NCBI RefSeq assembly: GCF_934746965.1
Contig: NZ_CAKVFS010000013.1
Location: 1-18,721 of the forward strand
Direction: 5' to 3'
DNA: 18,721 nt
Source of the DNA: an uncultured Methanobrevibacter sp.
GTDB lineage: Archaea; Methanobacteriota; Methanobacteria; Methanobacteriales; Methanobacteriaceae
Shown here: positions 6,819 to 13,704 of the stretch, piece after piece
Position numbering within the stretch: position 1 is the stretch's first letter
How the letters are laid out: each line of letters begins with the position of its first letter
Notes under the pieces: model-generated
Database searches by the model: none
What the model saw: the letters and a program-made list of their open reading frames with translations, nothing else
Told to the model about the DNA's origin: nothing
Made by a program: the position numbers and the translations under genes

Positions 6819-7976
6819 ATGATTGATAAAGTTGCAGAATTGTCTCATCAGTTAAGGGATGTGGGTTTGCCTGTTAGTATTAGAAGTACTCAGTCAGCTA
6901 CTCAAATTTATATGGAATTGGGGGAGAATGATAGAAATCTTTTAAAAACAGCTTTGAGGGCAGTTTATGTTAAAGATAAGTATGATATCCCTAAATTCAA
7001 TAAAATTTTTGAAAATGTCTTTAAAAAAGAAGTTAAAAGAAAAGAAACTTTGGATATTGAAAAAAAAGGAAAAGCTTATGAGGGTAGGGGACCTAAATCT
7101 AATAAATATATTATTAAAAGACAGGGTAACATATCTAATAAAATTAAAAAGGAAAAAATTGATAATGAAAAATTAAAACAATTATCTGGCCAACCATTGT
7201 TAGATGAAGTTCAAAAACTTGAAAGAGATGGCGAATTATTAAATAAGGATTTAACAAAGCTTAATAAATTTGATCCAAGAATGCTTGAGATTTGTCAAAG
7301 ATTAGGTAGGAAAATAGCTAATAAACGTTCAAGAAGAAAAATACGAACTAATTCAAATAAAATTGATATTAGACGCACTATAAGAACAAACATGAAATAT
7401 GGTGGAGTTCCTTTTGAATTAATTAAAGCTAAACCAAGACCTCATAAAAATGAACATTTGTTCCTAAATGATATTAGTGGTTCCTGCGAATGGATTAGTA
7501 GTTGGTTTTTCATGTTGATGTTTTCAGCACAAACTGCATTTAAAAATTCCAGAACATTTGAATTTGATAATAAAGTTATTGAAACAACTTCTGCTTTAAA
7601 AGAGGAGTATTTGATTGATGCATTTACAAAAGTTAAAGATATGCGTCTTAAAAATGTTATGGTTCATGGAACTTCTAATATGTATACTTCCTTTGAAAAG
7701 TTCATGAAAATGGCTGATTTAAATAATAATTCTTATGTGATAATTTTATCTGATTGTAGAGATTGGGCAGGACCTAAAGTAAGGGGAGTTCCAGCTAGTG
7801 TTGAATTAGTTGGCGAAATGGTTAGAAATTCTAAAAAAGTAGTAATATTAAATCCTGAAGATAGAAATAAATGGGATATAGTTGATAGTTGTGTTTCATT
7901 ATATGAAGATGCTGGAGCTCAAGTATTTGAAGTAAATACTTTGAATCAGTTGGCTCAGTTTGTAGAGCAGATGTAG
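6819..7976 (+). CDS. CoxE-type VWA-domain protein (MoxR partner)
   Basis: A 385-residue soluble protein. The N-terminus, with LRDVGLPVSIRS near residue 12 and a helical segment to about 70, matches CoxE-like proteins. A lysine/arginine-rich, probably extended linker covers about 70-200. The C-terminal VWA domain carries the MIDAS motif D218-I-S220-G-S222, followed by a threonine in VHGTSN and an aspartate in ILSDCRD at the expected places, so metal binding should be intact. No membrane segment is visible. It presumably binds the upstream MoxR ATPase and a client enzyme. The ATG at 6819 has only a weak ribosome-binding site (TGAT), consistent with coupling to the gene 13 bases upstream. Confidence 0.88.
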   Translation: MIDKVAELSHQLRDVGLPVSIRSTQSATQIYMELGENDRNLLKTALRAVYVKDKYDIPKFNKIFENVFKKEVKRKETLDIEKKGKAYEGRGPKSNKYIIKRQGNISNKIKKEKIDNEKLKQLSGQPLLDEVQKLERDGELLNKDLTKLNKFDPRMLEICQRLGRKIANKRSRRKIRTNSNKIDIRRTIRTNMKYGGVPFELIKAKPRPHKNEHLFLNDISGSCEWISSWFFMLMFSAQTAFKNSRTFEFDNKVIETTSALKEEYLIDAFTKVKDMRLKNVMVHGTSNMYTSFEKFMKMADLNNNSYVIILSDCRDWAGPKVRGVPASVELVGEMVRNSKKVVILNPEDRNKWDIVDSCVSLYEDAGAQVFEVNTLNQLAQFVEQM

Positions 7977-7984
7977 GTGTATTT

Positions 7985-8902
7985 ATGCAATGTAGTAAAT
8001 GTGGTAATTCTCAAGTTATTATTAAAAAACAGCAATCAGGACAATATTTATGTAAAGATTGTTTCATTAATTCAATTGAAAAAAAGGTTATTAAAACAGT
8101 TAAAAAAGAAAAATTATTAGATAAAGGTGATAAAGTTTTAGTTGCACTTTCCGGAGGTAAAGATAGTGTGACAACTTTGGAAATTCTAAACAGTTTTCGT
8201 GAAAGAAATATTATAGATATCTGTGCAGTGACAGTTGATGAAGGAATTGATAATTATCGTCAGGATGGTGTAGATATAGCTATTAATCATGCAAAACGTT
8301 TGGGTATTAAACATAAAGTAGTTTCTCTTAAAGAAGAATATGGTATAACTTTAGATGAGATAATGCAAAGAAAAAACCATATTGGGTCATGTAGTTATTG
8401 TGGTGTTTTTAGAAGAACTATAATAAATAAAGCAGCCCGTGAAATGGGAGCTACAAAAATCGCTACTGGTCATAATTTAGATGATGAAGTTCAGGCTATC
8501 ATGATGAATTATCTTGAGGGAAATACTGATAATTTAACTAAACTTGGAGCAAAAACATCTTCAAAAGCTAAAGAATTCACAGTTAAAATAAAACCTTTAA
8601 GGGAAATTCCTGAAAGAGAAATTGGATTATATGTAGTTGCAAAAGAATTGGATGTTCATTTTGATAGTTGTCCTTATGCACAGCAATCTTTTAGAGGTGA
8701 AGTTTCAGATTTAATAAATAAACTTTCTGAAAAACATCCTACAATAAAATACTCTACACTTAGAGGTTATGATAAAATTAAAGAGATTATTGGTGATGGA
8801 TTTAAAAAAGAATATCCTCAGTCAAGATGTGAAAGATGTGGTGAACCATCAGCAAATAGATTATGTAAAGCATGTACATTTTTAGAAGAATTAGGGAAAT
8901 GA
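7985..8902 (+). CDS. TtuA/Ncs6-family tRNA thiolation enzyme (TIGR00269 type)
   Basis: A 305-residue PP-loop ATPase with the complete TtuA layout: N-terminal zinc site C3/C6/C23/C26, PP-loop SGGKDS (56-61), 4Fe-4S ligands C136, C139 and C229, the TGHNLDDE segment at 161-168 and a C-terminal zinc site C282/C285/C294/C297. In this family ATP adenylates a uridine of tRNA and sulfur is transferred from a C-terminally thiocarboxylated ubiquitin-like carrier. Whether the product is s2U at position 34 (Ncs6-like) or position 54 (TtuA-like) is not decidable here. The next gene, four bases on, encodes just such a carrier. ATG at 7985 follows TAGGTGT, which overlaps the previous stop and acts as ribosome-binding site. 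Confidence 0.9.
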   Translation: MQCSKCGNSQVIIKKQQSGQYLCKDCFINSIEKKVIKTVKKEKLLDKGDKVLVALSGGKDSVTTLEILNSFRERNIIDICAVTVDEGIDNYRQDGVDIAINHAKRLGIKHKVVSLKEEYGITLDEIMQRKNHIGSCSYCGVFRRTIINKAAREMGATKIATGHNLDDEVQAIMMNYLEGNTDNLTKLGAKTSSKAKEFTVKIKPLREIPEREIGLYVVAKELDVHFDSCPYAQQSFRGEVSDLINKLSEKHPTIKYSTLRGYDKIKEIIGDGFKKEYPQSRCERCGEPSANRLCKACTFLEELGK

Positions 8903-8906
8903 TATT

Positions 8907-9110
8907 ATGACATTCACATTAAAATTTAAAGATATTGATGAAAAAAGAAGCATACCAAAAGAAAATTACACAATTAAAGATTTATTGAATGATTTGGAAT
9001 TATCTTCACAAACTATTGTTCCAAAACAAAATGGGGAATTAGTTATTGAAGAAACAGAAATTCAAGATGATGATGAAATACAGTTAGTTCAAATTATTTA
9101 TGGTGGTTAA
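8907..9110 (+). CDS. Ubiquitin-like sulfur carrier protein (MoaD/ThiS/TtuB fold)
   Basis: A 67-residue protein ending in IYGG; the C-terminal diglycine is the site of adenylation and thiocarboxylate formation in MoaD, ThiS, TtuB and archaeal SAMP proteins. Length and the alternating beta pattern fit the beta-grasp fold. It lies four bases after the TtuA-like gene and directly before a DUF89 gene, so it is probably the sulfur donor for tRNA thiolation. It could also act as a SAMP-like protein modifier, as dual use is known for SAMP2/Urm1. Its E1-like activating enzyme is not in the window. GGGAAATGAT before the ATG is a modest ribosome-binding site. Confidence 0.87.
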   Translation: MTFTLKFKDIDEKRSIPKENYTIKDLLNDLELSSQTIVPKQNGELVIEETEIQDDDEIQLVQIIYGG

Positions 9111-9977
9111 GTGAAAATTAACTATGAATGTGGAGCTTGTTTTTTAAGACAAGCTAAAGAAGCTATGGATTTAGCTACTGATGATGAGGATGTTAAAATA
9201 GAACTTATGAATGATATATTCACTTATTTAAGTTCTAATTTTTATAAAGACACTAATTCCAATAAAACAGGTTCTACTATTCACAGCATGATTAAAGATA
9301 AAACAGGTTGTTATGATCCATATATTAAAGAAAAAATCGCAGGTAATGAAATTGCTTTAAAGTATTTGCCTGTAGTTAAAGAAGTTCTTAATCAAAATAA
9401 TAGTTTGGAAAATCATGTTAAAATAGCTATTATAGGAAATATTCTGGATTTTGGAGCTTTTACATTGGATACTGATGTTGGAAGTTTAATTAATTCAGCT
9501 TTAAAGCGTGATTTAGCTATTAAAGATATTAATGAATTTGAAGATGCTTTAAAAAAATATGATGAAGTATTATATCTGGTAGATAATACTGGGGAAATAG
9601 TTTTTGATAAATTATTACTTTCTAAAATTAAACAATATGATTTGAATATTACAATAGCAGTTAAATCTAAACCTATTATAAATGATGCATGTATGGAAGA
9701 TGCGATTAATGTAGGTCTAGATGAATTTGGAAAAATTGTTGAAATTGGTGCTGGAACAGTTGGATATGTTGATAGTGAAATTTCTGAGGAATTTAGAGAA
9801 ATTTTCAATTCTCATGATTTTGTAATTTCTAAAGGAATGGGTAATTATGAAGGGTTAACTGAAATAGACTTGTCTGATAAAGAAGTTTTCTTTTTATTAT
9901 GTTCAAAATGTACAACAATTTCAAAAAATATTGGTGTTAATTTACAAGATATGTTGCTTTTAAGAAATAGTAATTAA
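9111..9977 (+). CDS. DUF89-family metal-dependent damage-control phosphatase
   Basis: A 288-residue protein of the archaeal DUF89 group with an N-terminal cysteine pair (C7, C10). Family active-site motifs are all visible: G109-N110-x2-D113, D158-N159-T-G-E162, N191-D192 and K241-G-M-G-N245-Y-E247. DUF89 proteins are Mn/Ni/Co-dependent phosphatases that remove damaged or overflow sugar and pantetheine phosphates; the substrate here is unknown. A CSKC pair near residue 274 may complete a metal site with C7/C10. The start is GTG at 9111, directly after the stop of the sulfur-carrier gene, implying strict translational coupling. It may have a house-cleaning task linked to its thiolation neighbours. 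Confidence 0.85.
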   Translation: MKINYECGACFLRQAKEAMDLATDDEDVKIELMNDIFTYLSSNFYKDTNSNKTGSTIHSMIKDKTGCYDPYIKEKIAGNEIALKYLPVVKEVLNQNNSLENHVKIAIIGNILDFGAFTLDTDVGSLINSALKRDLAIKDINEFEDALKKYDEVLYLVDNTGEIVFDKLLLSKIKQYDLNITIAVKSKPIINDACMEDAINVGLDEFGKIVEIGAGTVGYVDSEISEEFREIFNSHDFVISKGMGNYEGLTEIDLSDKEVFFLLCSKCTTISKNIGVNLQDMLLLRNSN

Positions 9978-10000
9978 TATATTTGGTAATTTAATATACT

Positions 10001-10441
10001 ATGTTTATGAAAAAATGTAGTTTATATTTCATTATTTTCATAATAATTGTCATTATTGTAGTAAGTGCATGGTTTTCACTGAATGATAATAAAGTTGAAT
10101 CTCAGAAAGTGGAATTCAATATTATTGACACTGCAGGAAATTTATCTGAAGCTATTGAAATAGCAAAAAGTAAAGATAAAAAAGTTTTTGCTGTTTTTGA
10201 GTCAGATACTTGTACTTATTGTAATCAATTAAGACAAAATACATTAAACAATAATCAGGTTATGGAGAAACTTAATGAAAGTTATGTAGTAACTGTAATT
10301 GATATTAATAAGAATCCTGAAATAGCTAGTAAGTATGATGTTTATTCAACACCTACTATGGTTATTTTAGACAGTGAAGGTAATGAATTAAAATCTATTG
10401 TGGGCTATTATGGACCTGATGATTTATTGAAAATGATATGA
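10001..10441 (+). CDS. Membrane-anchored thioredoxin-like protein
   Basis: 146 residues with an N-terminal signal anchor (about residues 8-25, nearly all Ile/Val/Phe) and an exported thioredoxin-fold domain. The active-site motif is C71-T-Y-C74 in SDTCTYC, with the cis-proline P118 in YSTPTM. It should act outside the cytoplasmic membrane as a disulfide reductase or isomerase, with electrons supplied by the CcdA-like protein encoded nine bases downstream. ATG at 10001 is followed two codons later by a second ATG; no strong ribosome-binding site precedes either. It starts 23 bases after the DUF89 gene, the largest gap in the cluster. Confidence 0.88.
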   Translation: MFMKKCSLYFIIFIIIVIIVVSAWFSLNDNKVESQKVEFNIIDTAGNLSEAIEIAKSKDKKVFAVFESDTCTYCNQLRQNTLNNNQVMEKLNESYVVTVIDINKNPEIASKYDVYSTPTMVILDSEGNELKSIVGYYGPDDLLKMI

Positions 10442-10450
10442 GGAGATACT

Positions 10451-11059
10451 ATGGAAATGTTTCTAGTTATTTCTTTTATTGCTGGAGTAATTTCAATTTT
10501 ATCTCCTTGTATTTTACCTATTTTACCAATTTTTATAGGATTTAACTTAAAAAAGAGAAAAAATATAGAAATTATTTCATTTATTTTAGGCTTATTTGCT
10601 ATTTTTATAATTGTATTATTTGCAACAGTTTATTTTACTATACTTATTTATAAATACTTAAATTATATTAGATTAATATCTGCATTTATTTTAATTCTAA
10701 TCGGGAGCTGTTTGTTATTTAATATATCATATAATATGCCTGCTTTAGCTTATAAAAATAATAATGCATTTATTTTAGGCTTTTTAACATCATTATCATG
10801 GGCACCATGTTACAGCGGATATTTAATTTCACTTTTAACAGTACTTGTAAATTCAGGAAATCCAATAAGTGTAGCAATTAATATTTTAGTATATTGTATT
10901 GGTTTTGGTTTGACTTTATTAATTTTAGGTTATGTAATTTCTAGAGTAGATGTAAATAAATTTGCTAAAAAGTCTTTAAATCTTCAAAAAATATTTGCTA
11001 TATTAATTCTACTTGGAGCAATTTACATGTTAATAACTGCATTAGGAGGGATTTTATGA
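10451..11059 (+). CDS. CcdA-like cytochrome c biogenesis / thiol-reductant membrane protein
   Basis: A 202-residue integral membrane protein with about six helices. The conserved cysteine C20 in SPCILPILP (helix 1) and C120 in SWAPC (helix 4) match the redox pair of CcdA/DsbD-beta, which shuttles electrons from cytoplasmic thioredoxin across the membrane. Length fits CcdA. GGAGATACT precedes the ATG at 10451, and its end overlaps the next gene by four bases. With the preceding exported thioredoxin it forms a complete relay for reducing external disulfides. Cytochrome c is not expected in this kind of methanogen, so the client is probably another secreted or surface protein. Confidence 0.88.
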   Translation: MEMFLVISFIAGVISILSPCILPILPIFIGFNLKKRKNIEIISFILGLFAIFIIVLFATVYFTILIYKYLNYIRLISAFILILIGSCLLFNISYNMPALAYKNNNAFILGFLTSLSWAPCYSGYLISLLTVLVNSGNPISVAINILVYCIGFGLTLLILGYVISRVDVNKFAKKSLNLQKIFAILILLGAIYMLITALGGIL

Positions 11060-11790
11060 AAATAGGTTTTATTGGCTTTGGAAAAGTAGCTAAAAATCTG
11101 GTAAATTTAATTAAATGTGATAATATCACTTTCTTAACATCTGCTCAAAACAGATCAAAAACTACAATTGAAAATATAGAAAACTCAGAAGTGATGGTTT
11201 TAAACACATTTAAAGATGTGGCTCTTAACTGTGATATTTTAATTTCAGTTAATAGTCCAAATCAAGCATTGAACATAGCTGTTAAATATGGAAAATATTT
11301 AAATGGAATTTATTTGGATTTAAATAATATCTCTCCAAAAACAACATTTGAAATTAGTAAATATGTAGATAATTTAATTGATGGAGCTATTATTGGAAAA
11401 ATTGATTCTTCAAACCCAATTTTATATTTATCTGGTAAAGATCTAGAAAAATTGGATTTTTTAAGTGATTTTTTAGAACTCCATAAAATCAGTGAAAAAT
11501 TAGGTGATGCATCTAAATTAAAATTGCTGCGTAGTATGTATACAAAATCTGTTTCAGCTATTTTAATAGAAAGTTCACAAATAGCTAAAAATTTAGATTT
11601 GGAAGATGAATTTTTTGATAGTTTAACTTTAACTGAAGGTAAAGATTTTAAAAACAGAGCTATTTCAAGAATTAATAATACAAAAAACAGTAAAAAAAGA
11701 AAAGCTGAAGAGTTAACTCAAATTATTGATTATTTTGAAAAAGAAGATTTAACCATGGTTAAAGCTAGTTTAAAAAAGCTTAACCAATAG
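11056..11790 (+). CDS. Rossmann-fold NAD(P)-binding protein with DUF1932 C-terminal domain
   Basis: 244 residues. The N-terminus MKIGFIGFGKVAKNL carries the GxGxxA dinucleotide-binding loop (residues 7-12), and the layout resembles 6-phosphogluconate/3-hydroxyisobutyrate dehydrogenases; VNSPNQAL near 70 occupies the place of the usual cofactor-contacting segment. From about 150 the helical part (KLLRSMYTKSVSA onward) fits DUF1932. It is probably an oxidoreductase of unknown substrate. The ATG overlaps the TGA of the CcdA-like gene (ATGA), so it is the last member of the cluster, although its link to thiol chemistry is not obvious. Its 3' end overlaps the opposing nucleotidyltransferase gene by 11 bases. 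Confidence 0.8.
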   Translation: MKIGFIGFGKVAKNLVNLIKCDNITFLTSAQNRSKTTIENIENSEVMVLNTFKDVALNCDILISVNSPNQALNIAVKYGKYLNGIYLDLNNISPKTTFEISKYVDNLIDGAIIGKIDSSNPILYLSGKDLEKLDFLSDFLELHKISEKLGDASKLKLLRSMYTKSVSAILIESSQIAKNLDLEDEFFDSLTLTEGKDFKNRAISRINNTKNSKKRKAEELTQIIDYFEKEDLTMVKASLKKLNQ

Positions 11791-13060
11791 TTATATTTAC
11801 TTTATATCCTTTTTTAGCTTGTTCAATAGTTCCTGTTGTTGGAATAAAGTTTGAATCCATGATATATCTAAGATAAGTTACTTCTTTTGCAGGTAATCTT
11901 AAATTAGTTTTAATTTTTTTACCATCTGCTTTTAGTTGAACTGATATTTTATTATTTTTATCAATGTATAAATCAGCATTTAAACCTTCTGACATAATTT
12001 TGGTTTCAAATTTAGTTAAATTTAATCCTGCATGAAGATTTAAAGGAGGTTTATTTACTTTAATATTTTCACTTCTAAATTTTTCATTAGCTATTTTAGC
12101 ACTTACTCCTTTTTCACTTTCACTTGCAACATACCATGCTCGATCAATAACTCTTTGAACTTTTTGACCATCAGGAATAACTCCTTTTGCTTCGTAACTT
12201 TTCATTAAATCCATAACTTCTTTTTTAGTAACTTCTTCTTCAATAGCACTTACAGCTAATCTAGTCATAACTGGACCATAATTTGCTCTTCTAAATACTG
12301 CCCATATAGATTCAGGATCCCTATAAACTCTTCTTTTAATAATTTCATTTATAGTGTTTCCATTTAAGTATGCTATTTTTTCGAGGTTTCCCCGTGAATA
12401 AGTGTTCATTTTTTTATAAATTTCATCCCAGTTACGTTTTCCAGGAATATTGTCGGCAGCTATTTCTCGTTCAAGAATTTCTACAGTTGTTTTTGGAAGT
12501 AATTTTTTAGTTTCTTTAGGGATAATCATATCATTTTCTATTATTGATTTTCTGATTTTTCTTCCAGAATATTTTTCTTTATTAAGTTCTGGAATTACAT
12601 GGTATTCTAAAGGAGATCCTAAAAATTCATTTAAAGCATACCAACGTATTTCATTTCTGTTTGGGTAATTTTTAGGCATTCCAACAAAGTTTCCTTGTTT
12701 GATAAATTTTTGAGCTTTATCTTTAATTTCTTCAAGAGGGATATGTGCTGATGTAATATAATCAGTGGCACCATCTTCATACATTTTATTTAATCTTATT
12801 GGAACACTATAAGATAAAACAAGTCTATGATGAAGACCTTCAAATGATTTAACATCGTCTGCTCCAAGAGCTAATGCCATATCACGTCTTGCTTCAAAAT
12901 TTGCAAAAAATGGTCCGTGATTAGCACTGTATCCTTTATTTAAATATACAACTAGCTGTTTTCCTTTTGCATCAGCTAGTTTTTTTGCTTCTTTAATTAA
13001 TTTTTCATGACCTTTATGTATAGGGTCAAAGTCTGCACTAATAGCTATCAATTTCAACAC
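11780..13060 (-). CDS. TmcAL-like (COG1323) nucleotidyltransferase
   Basis: About 426 residues. The N-terminus reads AISADFDPIHKGHE, a class I nucleotidyltransferase HxGH motif, and YSGRKIRKSI near residue 180 matches the second nucleotide-binding motif. The stretch from YLNKGYSANHGP to MALALGAD parallels bacterial TmcAL (tRNA-Met cytidine acetate ligase), where FVQRGEP and MAL-x-GAD occur at the same spacing. The C-terminal ~100 residues are unassigned. Start is uncertain: an ATG at 13091-13093 lacks a ribosome-binding site and would put a poorly matching 11-residue leader before the fold, so GTG (13058-13060), TTG (13057) or TTG at 13051 (with GGTG six bases upstream) is likelier. The gene lies just downstream of the HdeD-like gene. 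Function in an archaeon, where ac4C is normally made by a NAT10/TmcA-type enzyme, is unclear. Confidence 0.75.
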   Translation of the reverse strand: MLKLIAISADFDPIHKGHEKLIKEAKKLADAKGKQLVVYLNKGYSANHGPFFANFEARRDMALALGADDVKSFEGLHHRLVLSYSVPIRLNKMYEDGATDYITSAHIPLEEIKDKAQKFIKQGNFVGMPKNYPNRNEIRWYALNEFLGSPLEYHVIPELNKEKYSGRKIRKSIIENDMIIPKETKKLLPKTTVEILEREIAADNIPGKRNWDEIYKKMNTYSRGNLEKIAYLNGNTINEIIKRRVYRDPESIWAVFRRANYGPVMTRLAVSAIEEEVTKKEVMDLMKSYEAKGVIPDGQKVQRVIDRAWYVASESEKGVSAKIANEKFRSENIKVNKPPLNLHAGLNLTKFETKIMSEGLNADLYIDKNNKISVQLKADGKKIKTNLRLPAKEVTYLRYIMDSNFIPTTGTIEQAKKGYKVNITIG

Positions 13061-13077
13061 CAAAAAAAGAAAAAAGT
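13060..13077 (-). terminator. Oligo-T tract between the HdeD-like and nucleotidyltransferase genes
   Basis: On the minus strand TTTTTTCTTTTTTTGG follows the HdeD-like stop by about 10 bases, an archaeal-type terminator. It would cut transcription just before the non-ATG start candidates of the nucleotidyltransferase. That gene would then depend on read-through or on a promoter inside the HdeD-like gene. Confidence 0.35.
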
Positions 13078-13085
13078 TGATGGGT

Positions 13086-13568
13086 TTAACCATCTATAAT
13101 TTTTAAAGTACCGGTTATTACTAACCACAATCCGATTAAAGTACCAAGAATAATTGGGTCTGCAACATAACTACCAATAATGATGTAAAGTAAACCTAAT
13201 AATATTCCACTTATACCTATATAAAATCCAAATCTAGCATGGCGGTTGTTAACTAAAGCAACAACTCCCACAATAATTAATACAATTCCTGCAAGATAAA
13301 GTGAAATTTCTGCAAGGAATGCAAATAAATTAGGATTAAATGTTAAGCCAAGACTTAAGAATAATAGTATAATTCCTAAAATTAAATCAATAATTGCTCC
13401 AGTTTTATTATAATCTATTATAGCTACTCCTACAACAAGTAAGTAAATAGATATTAAGAGAACAGATAAACCTATTAAGGAACTAGTTCCAATAACACCA
13501 ATCATTGGAAATGCGATGATTATTATTCCTAAAATGATAGCTAGTAAACTAACAAATTTATTTTTCAT
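13086..13568 (-). CDS. HdeD/DUF308-like small integral membrane protein
   Basis: 160 residues, nearly all hydrophobic, with about six predicted membrane helices. Glycines and prolines lie between them and a polar loop NNRHARFG sits near residue 107. The repeated helix-pair pattern and length fit the HdeD/DUF308 family, known in enterobacteria from acid resistance, but function in archaea is unknown. ATG at 13566-13568 is preceded by GGGAGGAAAAAG, a strong ribosome-binding site. Its stop is at 13086-13088. It is divergent from the large membrane protein gene at 13705. Confidence 0.75.
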   Translation of the reverse strand: MKNKFVSLLAIILGIIIIAFPMIGVIGTSSLIGLSVLLISIYLLVVGVAIIDYNKTGAIIDLILGIILLFLSLGLTFNPNLFAFLAEISLYLAGIVLIIVGVVALVNNRHARFGFYIGISGILLGLLYIIIGSYVADPIILGTLIGLWLVITGTLKIIDG

Positions 13569-13673
13569 CTTTTTCCTCCCTTGTTATTAATTTTAATATT
13601 TTATATTCATATAGTTTTTTCTTTAAAGTAATTAAAATTATCTTTAACCAAAATATTATTATAGTTATTAAAT

Positions 13674-13688
13674 TGATATAATAATAAA
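13674..13688 (+). promoter_or_regulatory. Candidate TATA box of the 13705 membrane protein gene
   Basis: GATATAATAATAAAA lies 17-31 bases before the ATG at 13705. With usual archaeal spacing transcription would start at or just before the start codon, so the mRNA may be nearly leaderless; only a weak AGGA is present before the ATG. The 136-base divergent gap holds no other clear signal. Confidence 0.3.
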
Positions 13689-13704
13689 AAGTAGGACCTA
13701 TAAC

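Noticed and set aside
6967..7176. Plus-strand Lys/Leu-rich ORF inside the VWA gene
   Set aside because: Out-of-frame reading of an A-rich linker; low complexity and no ribosome-binding site.
9413..9808. Long minus-strand ORF (131 codons) over the DUF89 gene
   Set aside because: The plus frame carries all DUF89 active-site motifs; the minus frame is Ser/Ile-rich shadow sequence without motifs.
13057..13093. ATG at 13093 as start of the TmcAL-like protein
   Set aside because: No ribosome-binding site, overlap with the upstream stop and an 11-residue leader encoded by a T-tract terminator make it unlikely.
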